Shown one piece after another: positions 1 to 8,054 of a stretch of 49,059 nt of DNA. This DNA comes from Pseudonocardia sp. (GTDB taxonomy: Bacteria > Actinomycetota > Actinomycetes > Mycobacteriales > Pseudonocardiaceae): the NCBI RefSeq assembly GCF_029263155.1, contig NZ_JAJCYB010000049.1, positions 1-49,059 of the forward strand, read 5' to 3'. How positions within the stretch are numbered: position 1 is the stretch's first letter; each line of letters begins with the position of its first letter. Under the pieces are notes generated by a model. The model did not search any database. It worked only from the letters and a program-made list of their open reading frames with translations, and had not been told where the DNA came from. A program made the position numbers and the translations under genes.

Positions 1-102
1 CCCGGGCGCGGCGGGGGGCCCCCCGCCCCCCCCCGCCCCCCCCCCGCCCCCCCGCGGGCCCCGACCCGCGCCCCCGCCGGGCCCGCCCCGCGGGGGAGGG
101 GG
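1..102. other. Low-complexity C/G homopolymer tract at window edge
   Basis: This stretch is almost only C and G, with C runs of seven to ten bases. No coding potential or regulatory site is visible. It lies downstream of the histidine kinase stop codon. It may be a real GC-rich terminator region or a poorly resolved assembly edge. Confidence 0.6.
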
Positions 103-1383
103 TCAGGGGAGGGCGAGGGTGAACGTGGCACCCTCGCCGGGGGGCGTGTCGGCGTGTCGCAGGTCGCCGCCGTGGGCGCGGACGATGCCGCGGGCGATGG
201 CCAGGCCGAGTCCGGCGCCGCCGTCGTGGGCGGTGCGGGCCTCGTCGAGACGCACGAGGCGGTCGAAGATCCGCTCGCGGTCGGCGGGCGGGACCCCGGG
301 CCCGGTGTCGATCACGTGAATCTCGCGGCCGGGCCCCACCCGCACGGTGATCGTGTCGCCTGCCGGGGAGTGGCGGTGGGCGTTGTCGATCAGGTTGGCG
401 AGCACCTGGGTGAGGCGGCCCGGGTCGCCGTCGACCGTGACCGGCTTGCCGGACACCTCGATCGCGCGGCCCGGCATGCGCAGCCGGACCCGGTCGGCCT
501 CCGCCTCGGCCAGCCCGAGCAGCTCCACGGGCTCGCGGCGCAGCTCGATCCCGGCGTCGATGCGGGCGAGGGCGAGCAGGTCGTCGACGAGGCGCCCGGC
601 GCGATGGCTCTCGCGCAGCAGCAGCAGGTGCAGCCGGTCGCGCTCGCCCGCGTCCAGCCCGGGCTCGACGGCCGCCTCGGCCACCGCCTGCACGCCGGCG
701 AGCGGGGTCCGCAGCTCGTGCGCGGCGTCGGCGACGAAGCGGCGGGTCCGCGCCTCGGACTCGCGGGCCTGCCGTTCGGCGCCCTCCAGCTCGTCGAGCA
801 TGTCGTCGAACGCCGCCGCGGTGCGGCCCAGCTCGGTGTCGGTGCGGGCCGGGGCGTGGCGGCGGCCGCGGTCGCCGCGGGTGATCGACCGGGCCAGCGC
901 GGTCATGCCGTCGAGCGGGGCCAGCGCGACCCGGGTCGTCAGCAGGGTCACCACCCCGGCGACGGCGAGCGCGCCCGCACTGAGCAGCAGCAGCGTGCGA
1001 CGCAGGCGCTGCTGCGCGGCCGTCACCCCGTCGTCGATGGCCACCAGGGTCAGCTGCGACCCGTCGGCGAGAGCCTGCCGGAGCACGCCCTCGTCGCGCA
1101 GCCGCCCGCGGCGGGGTCCGTCGCCGTACACCTCGCCGTCGCGGGACACGACGACCGCGCGGATGCCCGGCGCCTCCACCTGCCGGGCGATCTCCTCGGT
1201 GCCGACGCCCCGAGCCACCAGCTCCCCGGCGAGCGAGGCGCGCACCGTGAGCTGGTCGCGCAGGTCGGCGCGGCTCTGTGCGGCGAACACCACGTCGGTC
1301 AGCGCGCCGACGACGATCAGTACCGCGGCCAGGACCAGCAGGCTCAGTGCGGTGACCCGGGCCCGCAGCGAGAAGCGACTCAC
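103..1383 (-). CDS. Two-component sensor histidine kinase
   Basis: Membrane sensor kinase of about 426 residues that would autophosphorylate and pass phosphate to the OmpR-type regulator encoded just upstream. Visible in order: a first membrane helix (about residues 10-33), an extracytoplasmic loop of about 95 residues, a second helix (about 129-150), a HAMP linker, the H box AAHELRTP with the phospho-acceptor His near residue 222, the N box LANLIDNAHRHS, and the G boxes DTGPGVP and GAGLGLAIARGI of the HATPase domain. I chose GTG at 1383 because GGAGG lies seven bases before it. An in-frame GTG at 1437 would add 18 Arg-rich residues encoded inside an intergenic dyad repeat. The signal sensed is not visible; the family resembles MprB/CseC-type kinases. 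Confidence 0.93.
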   Translation of the reverse strand: MSRFSLRARVTALSLLVLAAVLIVVGALTDVVFAAQSRADLRDQLTVRASLAGELVARGVGTEEIARQVEAPGIRAVVVSRDGEVYGDGPRRGRLRDEGVLRQALADGSQLTLVAIDDGVTAAQQRLRRTLLLLSAGALAVAGVVTLLTTRVALAPLDGMTALARSITRGDRGRRHAPARTDTELGRTAAAFDDMLDELEGAERQARESEARTRRFVADAAHELRTPLAGVQAVAEAAVEPGLDAGERDRLHLLLLRESHRAGRLVDDLLALARIDAGIELRREPVELLGLAEAEADRVRLRMPGRAIEVSGKPVTVDGDPGRLTQVLANLIDNAHRHSPAGDTITVRVGPGREIHVIDTGPGVPPADRERIFDRLVRLDEARTAHDGGAGLGLAIARGIVRAHGGDLRHADTPPGEGATFTLALP

Positions 1384-1400
1384 GCGGCGCCTCCGGTGCT

Positions 1401-1442
1401 CGTGAGTGCGGGGACGTGGTCTAGCACCGCTGCGCACTCACG
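1401..1442. repeat. Dyad repeat at regulator/kinase junction
   Basis: A 10-bp perfect stem (1401-1410 with 1433-1442, core CGTGAGTGCG) encloses the regulator stop codon. The arm and adjoining bases (GTGAGTGCGCAGCGGTGCT on the minus strand) recur nearly unchanged after the second acyl-CoA dehydrogenase near 43796, so this is a dispersed repeat family. It could tune kinase expression relative to the regulator. Confidence 0.7.
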
Positions 1443-2113
1443 GGCGGCTCGGCCCGCAGCACGTACCCGAGGCCGCGCACGGTGTGCAGCAGCCGCGGCT
1501 CGCCGAGCTTGCGTCGCAGCGCCGAGACGTGCACCTCGACCAGGTTCGGGTCGTACTCGGTGTACCCCCAGACGCGGGTGAGGATCTGCCCCTTCCCGAC
1601 GACGCGGCCGCGCTGCGTGGCGAGGTAGTCCAGCAGGCGCAGCTCGGTGGCCGTCAGCTCGATCGGCACGCCCGCCCGGCTGACGGACCCGGCCGCGGCG
1701 TCGACGAGCAGGTCGCCCACCTCCACCGTCGAGGGCGTGCGCCCCATCCGGCGCAGCACCGCCGTCACCCGGGCCACCAGCTCGGCCAGCGCGAACGGCT
1801 TCACCACGTAGTCGTCGGCCCCGCCGTGCAGGCCGCGCAGCCGGTCGTCGACCCCGTCCCGGGCGGTGAGCATCACCACGCCCGCGTCGGTGTGCCGGCG
1901 CACCGCCTCCAGCAGCGCGAACCCGTCGCGGCCGGGCAGCATCACGTCGAGGACGACGAGGTCGGGGCGGAAGGTCTCCAGGTCGCGTTCCAGCGCCCGC
2001 CCGTCGACCCGGCCCGCCGCGTCGAAGCCCGCGCCGGTGAGCCCGGCGAGCACGGCGGTACGGATCGCCTCGGCGTCCTCCACGACCAGCACCCGCGCTC
2101 CCATACCCGCCAT
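1421..2113 (-). CDS. OmpR/PhoB-family response regulator
   Basis: DNA-binding response regulator of about 230 residues, partner of the downstream kinase. The receiver domain (about residues 6-120) has the acidic pair in VVEDAE, the phospho-acceptor Asp near residue 56 in VVLDVMLPGRDG, the Thr in MLTARDG and the Lys in VKPFALAEL. The winged-helix output domain (about 130-225) shows TATELRLLDYLA, the recognition region VEVHVSALRRKL and the closing VRGLGYVL. Start: ATG at 2113; ATG at 2104 (MGARVLVVED) is equally possible. The last six codons fall inside a dispersed dyad repeat. Paired direct repeats upstream suggest it controls itself and the divergent DUF5666 gene. Confidence 0.95.
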   Translation of the reverse strand: MAGMGARVLVVEDAEAIRTAVLAGLTGAGFDAAGRVDGRALERDLETFRPDLVVLDVMLPGRDGFALLEAVRRHTDAGVVMLTARDGVDDRLRGLHGGADDYVVKPFALAELVARVTAVLRRMGRTPSTVEVGDLLVDAAAGSVSRAGVPIELTATELRLLDYLATQRGRVVGKGQILTRVWGYTEYDPNLVEVHVSALRRKLGEPRLLHTVRGLGYVLRAEPPVSAQRC

Positions 2114-2126
2114 CCTGCCCCGTCGT

Positions 2127-2161
2127 CGCTGAAGATCCGCTGAAGGAGCGCGGGCCTTCAG
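2127..2161. promoter_or_regulatory. Candidate response-regulator binding box
   Basis: Two identical CGCTGAAG words begin 11 bp apart (2127 and 2138), and CTGAAGG (2140-2146) is mirrored by CCTTCAG (2155-2161). OmpR-family dimers bind direct repeats spaced about one helical turn. The site lies in the 109-bp gap between the divergent regulator and DUF5666 gene, so it could govern both. Direct observation of the words; function is inferred. Confidence 0.55.
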
Positions 2162-2222
2162 GTTCCGATCAGGTCGCCCGCCGAGGCTGGGGAGCGTCAC
2201 CCCGACGACCGAGGAGCCACCG

Positions 2223-2930
2223 ATGACCACCCCTGCCCCTTCCCCCGCCCCGTCCCCGCCCCGCCGTCGCCCGAGCCGCCGCGCGCTGGTGGTCGGCGCC
2301 GTCGTGCTGGCGGTGCTGGTCGTCGCCGGTGTCGTCGCGGCGTTGTTGATCCCGGGGGGTGGTCCCGGACGGGACGGCAGGCGGGGAGGCGTCCCCGAGA
2401 TCGGCCTCACCGGCGAGTACGGCGAGCTCGTCGGCCCCGGTGCCGGACCTGGGCGGCGGGGTGACGGGCCCGGGGGCCGGGGCCCGCGCGACCTCGGCGG
2501 GCTCGGTGACGACGCGGTGCTCGTCGGCTCGGTCGTGTCCACCGCCGACGGCACGCTGGTCGTCACCCCCGACGGCGGTGCGCAGCGCACGCTGCGCACC
2601 GACGACGACACCCGCGTCCGCGGCGCGGGCAACGCCGCGCTGGGCGACCTGACCGCCGGCGAGCGCGTCGTCGTGCGCGTCGAGGGCACGGGGGACGCGG
2701 CCACCGCCGTGTCGGTCCTCGCGCCGCAGGGCCGCGTCTCCGGCACCGTCACCGCGCTGGACGGCGACCGTGCCACCGTCGTCGCGATCGACGGCCGCGC
2801 CGTCGCCGTCGACGTCTCCGCGCTGGGCCAGCGGCCCGCGGTCGGTGACGTCGTGGTGCTCACCGGCACGTTCGCCGACGGGACCACCCTCACCGCGGAC
2901 GGTGTGCGGATCCTGCCCGGCGTCGCCTAG
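2223..2930 (+). CDS. Membrane-anchored DUF5666 domain protein
   Basis: A 235-residue protein with a short Pro-rich cytoplasmic start, a basic stretch, one membrane helix (about residues 21-43), a Gly-rich linker, and two beta-rich repeats typical of DUF5666 (about 100-165 and 172-233, each running through a 'V..G.V...DG' pattern). The C-terminus should face outside. It is divergent from a two-component system and likely a target or accessory of it, a common actinobacterial arrangement. No catalytic motif is visible. ATG at 2223 follows GAGGAGCCACCG. Confidence 0.85.
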   Translation: MTTPAPSPAPSPPRRRPSRRALVVGAVVLAVLVVAGVVAALLIPGGGPGRDGRRGGVPEIGLTGEYGELVGPGAGPGRRGDGPGGRGPRDLGGLGDDAVLVGSVVSTADGTLVVTPDGGAQRTLRTDDDTRVRGAGNAALGDLTAGERVVVRVEGTGDAATAVSVLAPQGRVSGTVTALDGDRATVVAIDGRAVAVDVSALGQRPAVGDVVVLTGTFADGTTLTADGVRILPGVA

Positions 2931-2965
2931 CTCGGCGCCCGTGCCCGCCCGCGCGCGGCGTGCGC

Positions 2966-4117
2966 TCACGGGGAGCGCAGCCGGGCCCGCACCACCGACG
3001 CGGCGGCGGCCCGCAGCGCGCCGCCCGGCGCCAGTGTCGAGAGCCGTACCGCCACGTCGGAGCGGTGCACCACCCGCTCGCACAGGCGGGCGTGCACGTC
3101 GTCGCACCACGCCGCCCCCAGCCGGCTGTAGATCCCCCCGAGTACGACGACGGGCACGTCGAGCAGGTTCACCGCGCCCGCCAGCGCCACCCCCAGCGCC
3201 GCGGCGGCGCCGTCGAGGGCCGCGGCGGCGCGCGGGGCGTCCGGCAGCGCGTCGAGGTCGGCGGCCCCGGCGGCGCGGAGCAGCGCCTCCAGGCCGGCGG
3301 TCTGCTCCAGGCAGCCGCGCCCGCCGCAGCGGCAGGCCGGCCCGTCCGCGTCGACGACGACGTGGCCCAGCTCGCCCGCGCGCCCGCCGGCCCCGCGGAA
3401 CAGCCGCCCGCCCAGCACGATCCCGGCGCCGACGCCGACGCCACCGGACACGTACATCGCGTCGGGGGGCCCGTCGGCGAACCACAGCTCGGCGAGGGCG
3501 GCCAGGTCGGCCTCGTTCGCCGTGGTCACCGGGAGCCCGCCGAGCAGCGGGGTGAGCAGCGGCCCCACGTCGGCACCCGACCAGCGCGGGAGGTTGGGTG
3601 CCCGCACCACGACCCCGTCGGCACCCACGACGCCGGGCACCGCGACGACGGCTCCGACGACGGGCAGCGCGGCCTCCGCTCGCACGGCCCGGGCGAGCTC
3701 GGCCACCCGCGCGAGCGCGAGGGCGGGGTCGCGGTCCCGGTGGTCGGACGCGAGCCGGGCGATGGCCCGCACCGCTCCGGTGAGGTCGACGACGCAGGCC
3801 GCGACGTGGTCGACCTCGATCTCGATCCCCAGCCCCGCCGGGCCGGAGCGGTTGAGCTGCAACGGGCTCGCCGGCCGGCCGGGTGCGCCGCGCTCGGCGG
3901 CCAGCTCGTCGAGCAACCCCGCGTCGAGCAGCTCCTCGACCAGCGACGACACCGTGCCGCGGGTCAGCCCGGTCCGCCCGGCGATCGCCGCCCGCGACAC
4001 CGGCTCGGCCCGCACGACCTCGCGCAACACCAGCGCCAGGTTGTGCCGCCGCACGTCACCGCCCGCCGCGCGCGACCCGCGAACGCCCAGCGCGGGTGCG
4101 CGCGTCTCATCGGGCAC
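2966..4117 (-). CDS. ROK-family transcriptional repressor, probable xylose repressor
   Basis: About 383 residues. An N-terminal winged helix (about residues 20-75, SRAAIAGRTGLTRGTVSSLV) is followed by a ROK sugar-kinase-like domain with the zinc motif CRCGGRGCLE. Position downstream of xylA and xylB on the same strand suggests it senses xylose and controls them, like XylR. Start is uncertain: I chose GTG at 4117 because it gives the usual family length, but the ribosome-binding site is weak. The frame stays open upstream only because it runs through a GC-rich 22-bp repeat array, which I do not treat as coding. Confidence 0.88.
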   Translation of the reverse strand: MPDETRAPALGVRGSRAAGGDVRRHNLALVLREVVRAEPVSRAAIAGRTGLTRGTVSSLVEELLDAGLLDELAAERGAPGRPASPLQLNRSGPAGLGIEIEVDHVAACVVDLTGAVRAIARLASDHRDRDPALALARVAELARAVRAEAALPVVGAVVAVPGVVGADGVVVRAPNLPRWSGADVGPLLTPLLGGLPVTTANEADLAALAELWFADGPPDAMYVSGGVGVGAGIVLGGRLFRGAGGRAGELGHVVVDADGPACRCGGRGCLEQTAGLEALLRAAGAADLDALPDAPRAAAALDGAAAALGVALAGAVNLLDVPVVVLGGIYSRLGAAWCDDVHARLCERVVHRSDVAVRLSTLAPGGALRAAAASVVRARLRSP

Positions 4118-4127
4118 GGCCGGCGCC

Positions 4128-4491
4128 CCGACCCGCCCGGACCGTTCGCCCGACCGGTTCGCCCGCGCGCCCCGTGTGGCGGGCCCGCGCAGCCCGACTG
4201 GTGCGCGGCGGGAGCCCGACCCGCACGCACGTACGCCCCGGCTCGCCCGCTCGCACGGCCCGGTTCGCGGGCACGCACGCCCCGACTCGCGCGCTCCCAC
4301 GCCCCGGTTCGCGCGCACGCACGCCCCGACTCGCGCGCACCGGGAGCCCGACTCGCGCGCACGCACGGCCCGACTCGCGCGCACCGGGAGCCCGGTTCGC
4401 GCGCACGCACGCCCCGACTCGCGCGCTCCCACGCCCCGACTCGCGCGCACCGAGAGCCCGACTCGCGCGCACTCAGGCCCCGACTCGCGGG
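4128..4491. repeat. 22-bp tandem array, about 16.5 units, no indels
   Basis: Fills the gap between the ROK gene start and the xylB stop. Units begin every 22 bp from 4128 to 4480 and share CCGACTCGCGCGC or a CCGGTTCGCGCGC variant, followed by one of a few nine-base tails (TCCCACGCC, ACGCACGCC, ACCGGGAGC). Similarity is highest near xylB and decays towards the ROK gene. The last unit encodes the C-terminal residues of XylB. The same word CCCCGACTCGCG forms a perfect hairpin near 37232. There are no unique spacers, so it is not CRISPR. Confidence 0.95.
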
Positions 4492-5876
4492 ATGGTGTGG
4501 TCGCGGGCCTGGGCGTAGCGGTCGCGGACCTGCGGGGTCGGCTCGGCCTCGAACACCTCGGTGTCCGCGGCCGTCCACTCCGGCGGCGCCGCCTGGCCGG
4601 CCAGCACCCAGGCCGCCTGCCGGGCCGCGCCGTCGGCCACGTACTCGCCCGGCGTCGGGCGCAGCACCGGGCGTCCGAAGACGGCGGGCGCGATCCGCGC
4701 CACGGCGTCCGAGCGCGCGCCGCCCCCGACCAGGAACACCCGGCGCACGTCCACCCCGGCCGCCACCAGCGCGTCGAGGGCGTCGGCGAGTCCGCACAGC
4801 AGTCCCTCGACGGCGGCCCGGGCCAGGTGCGACGGCGCGGCCGAGCCGAGCGTCAGCCCGTGCAGCGCGCCGGTGGCGTCGGGCCGGTTGGGGGTGCGCT
4901 CGCCCACCAGGTACGGCACGAGCACCAGACCGCCCGCGCCGGCCGGGGCGTCGAGCGCGAGCCGGGAGAGCCCGGCGTGGTCGACCGAGAGCATCGCCGC
5001 CGCGGCGTCGAGCACCCGCGCGGCGTTGAGCGTGCACACCAGCGGCAGGTGCTCGCCGGTGGCGGAGGCGAACCCGGCGATGATGCCGGTCGGGTCGGCC
5101 GTCGGCGTCGGGCTCACCGCCGAGACGACCCCGGAGGTGCCCAGCGAGACCACCACGTCCCCCGCGGCGGCGCCGAGGCCCAGCGCGGCGCCTGCGTTGT
5201 CGCCCGCGCCGGGCCCGAGCAGCACGCCGTCCGGGGTGCGGCCGGCGGCCTCGCCGGGGCCGAGCACCCGGGGCAGCACGACGTCGGAGCGGCCGAACGC
5301 GCGGTCCAGGATGTCCGGGAGGTAGGCGCCGGTGGTGCCCGAGAAGTAGCCGGTGCCCGAGGCGTCGCTGCGGTCGGTGACCAGGTCGTCCAGGGAACCC
5401 GTGCCGCGCAGCTTCCAGGTCAGCCAGTCGTGCGGCAGGCACACGGCCGCGACCCGGGCCGCGAGCGCGGGCTCGTGCGTGGCGAGCCAGCGCAGCTTGG
5501 TGACGGTGAACGACGCGACCGGCACGCTCCCGATCGCGGTCGCCCACTCGCCCGGGCCCAGCTCGGCGACGAGGTCGTCGGCGGCGGGCGCGGAGCGGGT
5601 GTCGTTCCACAGCAGCGCGGGCCGCACGACCTCGCCGTCCGCGTCGAGGCACACGAGTCCGTGCTGCTGCCCGGCGACGGCGAGCGCGTCGACGTCGGAG
5701 AGACCGCCCGCGCCGTCGAGCGCGGTCGCCATCGCCTCCCACCAGGCGGCCGGGTCGACCTCGGTGCCCGGCGGGTGCGGCGCCCGCCCCTGCCGCACGA
5801 GCGCCCCGGAGGCGGCGTCGCGGACGACGACGGTGCACGACTGGGTGGAGGAGTCGACGCCGGCGACCAGGCTCAC
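4473..5876 (-). CDS. xylB: Xylulokinase
   Basis: FGGY-family sugar kinase of 467 residues that phosphorylates D-xylulose to xylulose 5-phosphate. Visible: the N-terminal phosphate loop [13 protein letters not shown], substrate-contact region [18 protein letters not shown], the probable catalytic Asp in [11 protein letters not shown], and the ATP-site glycines in SLGTSGVVS and [10 protein letters not shown]. It starts at GTG 5876, 46 bp after xylA on the same strand, so the two are probably cotranscribed. The final residues PRVGA are encoded by the edge of the adjoining 22-bp repeat array, a sign that the repeat reached into the 3' end. Confidence 0.96.
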   Translation of the reverse strand: MSLVAGVDSSTQSCTVVVRDAASGALVRQGRAPHPPGTEVDPAAWWEAMATALDGAGGLSDVDALAVAGQQHGLVCLDADGEVVRPALLWNDTRSAPAADDLVAELGPGEWATAIGSVPVASFTVTKLRWLATHEPALAARVAAVCLPHDWLTWKLRGTGSLDDLVTDRSDASGTGYFSGTTGAYLPDILDRAFGRSDVVLPRVLGPGEAAGRTPDGVLLGPGAGDNAGAALGLGAAAGDVVVSLGTSGVVSAVSPTPTADPTGIIAGFASATGEHLPLVCTLNAARVLDAAAAMLSVDHAGLSRLALDAPAGAGGLVLVPYLVGERTPNRPDATGALHGLTLGSAAPSHLARAAVEGLLCGLADALDALVAAGVDVRRVFLVGGGARSDAVARIAPAVFGRPVLRPTPGEYVADGAARQAAWVLAGQAAPPEWTAADTEVFEAEPTPQVRDRYAQARDHTIPRVGA

Positions 5877-5922
5877 GATCGACTCCTCCCACCGTGCTCG
5901 CTGCGGTGCGGGTGCCCGCCGC

Positions 5923-7095
5923 TCACCGTGCCCCCATCAGGTGCTCCAGCGCCAGCTGCCCGAGCCGGACGTAGCCGTAGCCGCGCTCGCCCGCCTTGTC
6001 CGCGTCGAAGTCGGCGTCGGCGGCGCGCAGGTCGGCCACCGACTCGCCCGCACCCAGAGTCGGCGTCGCGAGGTCGGCGACCCCGGACACCTCCAGCGCC
6101 CGCGCCACCTCCGGGTCCGCGCGGAACGCCGCGGCCCGCTCCTTGAGCAGCAGGTAGGTGCGCATGTTCGCGGCGGCCGAGTCCCACACGCCCGCGACGT
6201 CCTCGGTGCGCAGCGGCTTGTAGTCGAAGTGCCGCGGCCCGTCGTAGGCGGGGCCACCCCCCGGGGCCCCGTTCTCGATGAGGTCCACCAGCGAGAACGC
6301 GTTGATCAGATCCCCGTGCCCGAACACCAGGTCCTGGTCGTACTTGACGCCGCGCTGGCCGTTGAGGTCGAGATGGAACAGCTTCCCGGCCCACAACGCC
6401 TGCGCGATCCCGCTCGTGTAGTTGAGCCCGGCCATCTGCTCGTGCCCGACCTCCGGGTTCACACCCACGATGTCGCCGTGCTCCAGTTCGGCGATGAACG
6501 CGAGCGCGTGCCCGAGCGTGGGCAGCAGGATGTCGCCGCGCGGCTCGTTGGGCTTGGGCTCGATCGCGAACCGGATGCCGTAGCCCTGCTCCTTGACGTA
6601 GGCGGCGAGCAGGTCGATGCCCTCGCGGTAGCGGTCCAGCGCCGCGCGGATGTCCTTGCCCTGGTCGACCTCGGCGCCCTCGCGCCCGCCCCAGAACACG
6701 TAGGTCGAGGCGCCGAGCGAGGCGGCGAGGTCGAGGTTGGCCAGCACCTTGCGCAGCGCGAACCGGCGCACCGACCGGTCGTTGCTGGTGAACCCCCCGT
6801 CCTTGAACACGGGGTGGGTGAACAGGTTGGTCGTCATCATCGGCACGACGACGCCCGCCTCGTCGCACGCGCGCCGGAACCGGGCGAGGATCCGCTCCCG
6901 GTCGGCGGGCGGCGTGCCGAACGGGACGACGTCGTCGTCGTGGAAGGTGACGCCCCAGGCACCCAGCTCGCCGAGGCGGTGCACGGACTCCACCGGGTCC
7001 AGCGCCGGGCGGGTGGCGTCGCCGAACGGGTCGCGGGCGGGCCAGCCGACCGTCCACAGCCCGAAGCTGAACCGGTCCTCGCGCGTCGGCTGCAT
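5923..7095 (-). CDS. xylA: Xylose isomerase
   Basis: Converts D-xylose to D-xylulose, first step of the isomerase pathway. About 390 residues, the usual length of the short actinobacterial class I enzyme. The active-site His/Asp lie in [11 protein letters not shown], the metal ligands in [23 protein letters not shown] and [18 protein letters not shown] at 7095 is preceded by AAAGGGG. First gene of the xylA-xylB-repressor set; a TTTGT-N11-ACAAA dyad overlaps its ribosome-binding region. Confidence 0.97.
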   Translation of the reverse strand: MQPTREDRFSFGLWTVGWPARDPFGDATRPALDPVESVHRLGELGAWGVTFHDDDVVPFGTPPADRERILARFRRACDEAGVVVPMMTTNLFTHPVFKDGGFTSNDRSVRRFALRKVLANLDLAASLGASTYVFWGGREGAEVDQGKDIRAALDRYREGIDLLAAYVKEQGYGIRFAIEPKPNEPRGDILLPTLGHALAFIAELEHGDIVGVNPEVGHEQMAGLNYTSGIAQALWAGKLFHLDLNGQRGVKYDQDLVFGHGDLINAFSLVDLIENGAPGGGPAYDGPRHFDYKPLRTEDVAGVWDSAAANMRTYLLLKERAAAFRADPEVARALEVSGVADLATPTLGAGESVADLRAADADFDADKAGERGYGYVRLGQLALEHLMGAR

Positions 7096-7104
7096 GCCCA
7101 CCCC

Positions 7105-7125
7105 TTTGTTCGGCCATCGTACAAA
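7105..7125. promoter_or_regulatory. Candidate ROK/XylR operator before xylA
   Basis: TTTGT (7105-7109) and ACAAA (7121-7125) form an inverted repeat with an 11-base centre in the 54-bp gap between xylA and the divergent exonuclease gene. Known XylR operators in Bacillus-type bacteria have a similar GTTTGT...ACAAAC core. One arm lies next to the xylA ribosome-binding site, so binding would block transcription start or early elongation. AT-rich words are rare in this DNA, which raises the weight of the match. Confidence 0.6.
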
Positions 7126-7149
7126 CCAGCTGACGGTAGCGTGCCGCAC

Positions 7150-7995
7150 GTGCGTCTGGCTACGTGGAACGTGAACTCCGCCCTGATCCGGCTGCCCCGG
7201 CTGCTGCCCTGGCTCGACGAGCGCGCGCCCGACGTCGTCTGCCTGCAGGAGACGAAGCTGACCGACGAGGCGTTCGCCGAGTCGTTCGACGCACCGCTGA
7301 AGGAGCGCGGGTACGAGGTCGTGCACGTCGGGGAGGGGCGCTGGAACGGGGTCGCGCTGCTCTCGCGCGTCGGACTCGACGACGTGGTGCGCGAGCTGCC
7401 CGGCGCGCCCCGCTTCGCCGACGCGCTGGAGGCCCGCGCGGTGACCGCCACGTGCGGCGGCCTGCGCATCACCTCGGTCTACGTGCCCAACGGCCGCACG
7501 CCGGACGACCCGCACTACGCCTACAAGCTGGAGTGGCTGGCCGCGTTGGCGGCGTCGGTCACCGACCCGGCCACCACCGTGATCGCCGGCGACGTCAACA
7601 TCGCCCCCACCGACGACGACCTGTGGGACCCGTCGCTGTTCGTCGACTCCACCCACGTCACCCCGGCCGAGCGGGCCGCGCTGGCCGGGCTGCAGGAGCT
7701 GGGCCTGCACGACGTCGTCCGCGACCGCTGGCCCACCGAGCGCGTGTTCAGCTACTGGGACTACCGCGCCGGACGCTTCCACCAGGACAAGGGCATGCGC
7801 ATCGACCTGGTGCTCGCCGGTGCCGACCCGGCCGGACGGGTCACGGCGGCCTGGATCGATCGCAAGGCCCGCAAGGGCAAGGGCCCCAGCGACCACGCGC
7901 CGGTGATCGTCGACCTGGACACGGCCCCCGACGGCGACATCGGCCCCGTGGTCCCCCCGCCCTCGACCCCGGCGAAGCTCCCGCACCGCACCTGA
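7150..7995 (+). CDS. xth: Exodeoxyribonuclease III
   Basis: DNA repair exonuclease/AP endonuclease of the endonuclease-exonuclease-phosphatase fold, about 281 residues. Visible: LATWNVNS at the N-terminus, the metal Glu in CLQETKL, VYVPNGR, the Asp/Asn pair in [26 protein letters not shown], and the closing [10 protein letters not shown] with the catalytic Asp-His. Start GTG 7150 gives the classic 'RLATWNVNS' start; GTG 7141 would add three residues. Divergent from xylA, sharing a very short promoter gap. Confidence 0.94.
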   Translation: MRLATWNVNSALIRLPRLLPWLDERAPDVVCLQETKLTDEAFAESFDAPLKERGYEVVHVGEGRWNGVALLSRVGLDDVVRELPGAPRFADALEARAVTATCGGLRITSVYVPNGRTPDDPHYAYKLEWLAALAASVTDPATTVIAGDVNIAPTDDDLWDPSLFVDSTHVTPAERAALAGLQELGLHDVVRDRWPTERVFSYWDYRAGRFHQDKGMRIDLVLAGADPAGRVTAAWIDRKARKGKGPSDHAPVIVDLDTAPDGDIGPVVPPPSTPAKLPHRT

Positions 7996-8005
7996 GTTCG
8001 GCCCC

Positions 8006-8054
8006 GACGAGCGGGACTTCCGTACGAACCTAGGCGACGGGAGTCCCGCTCGTC
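8006..8054. terminator. Bidirectional terminator-like hairpin
   Basis: A 13-bp perfect stem GACGAGCGGGACT/AGTCCCGCTCGTC (8006-8018 with 8042-8054) between the convergent exonuclease and MFS genes. The loop and the right arm carry the MFS stop codon and its last codons. No U-tract is present, as is usual for actinobacterial terminator hairpins. Confidence 0.7.

Noticed and set aside
1421..2893. Long open frame antisense to the DUF5666 gene extending the response regulator
   Set aside because: The upstream part is Thr/Ser/Pro-rich shadow sequence; receiver-domain homology starts at 2113 or 2104.
2966..4450. A 494-codon open frame extending the ROK repressor through the repeat array
   Set aside because: The extra N-terminus is a translation of 22-bp repeats (RES/ARA-rich), all frames are open there because of GC bias, and family length fits the GTG at 4117.
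4128..4491. CRISPR array
   Set aside because: Units are contiguous 22-bp repeats without unique spacers and no cas genes are near.
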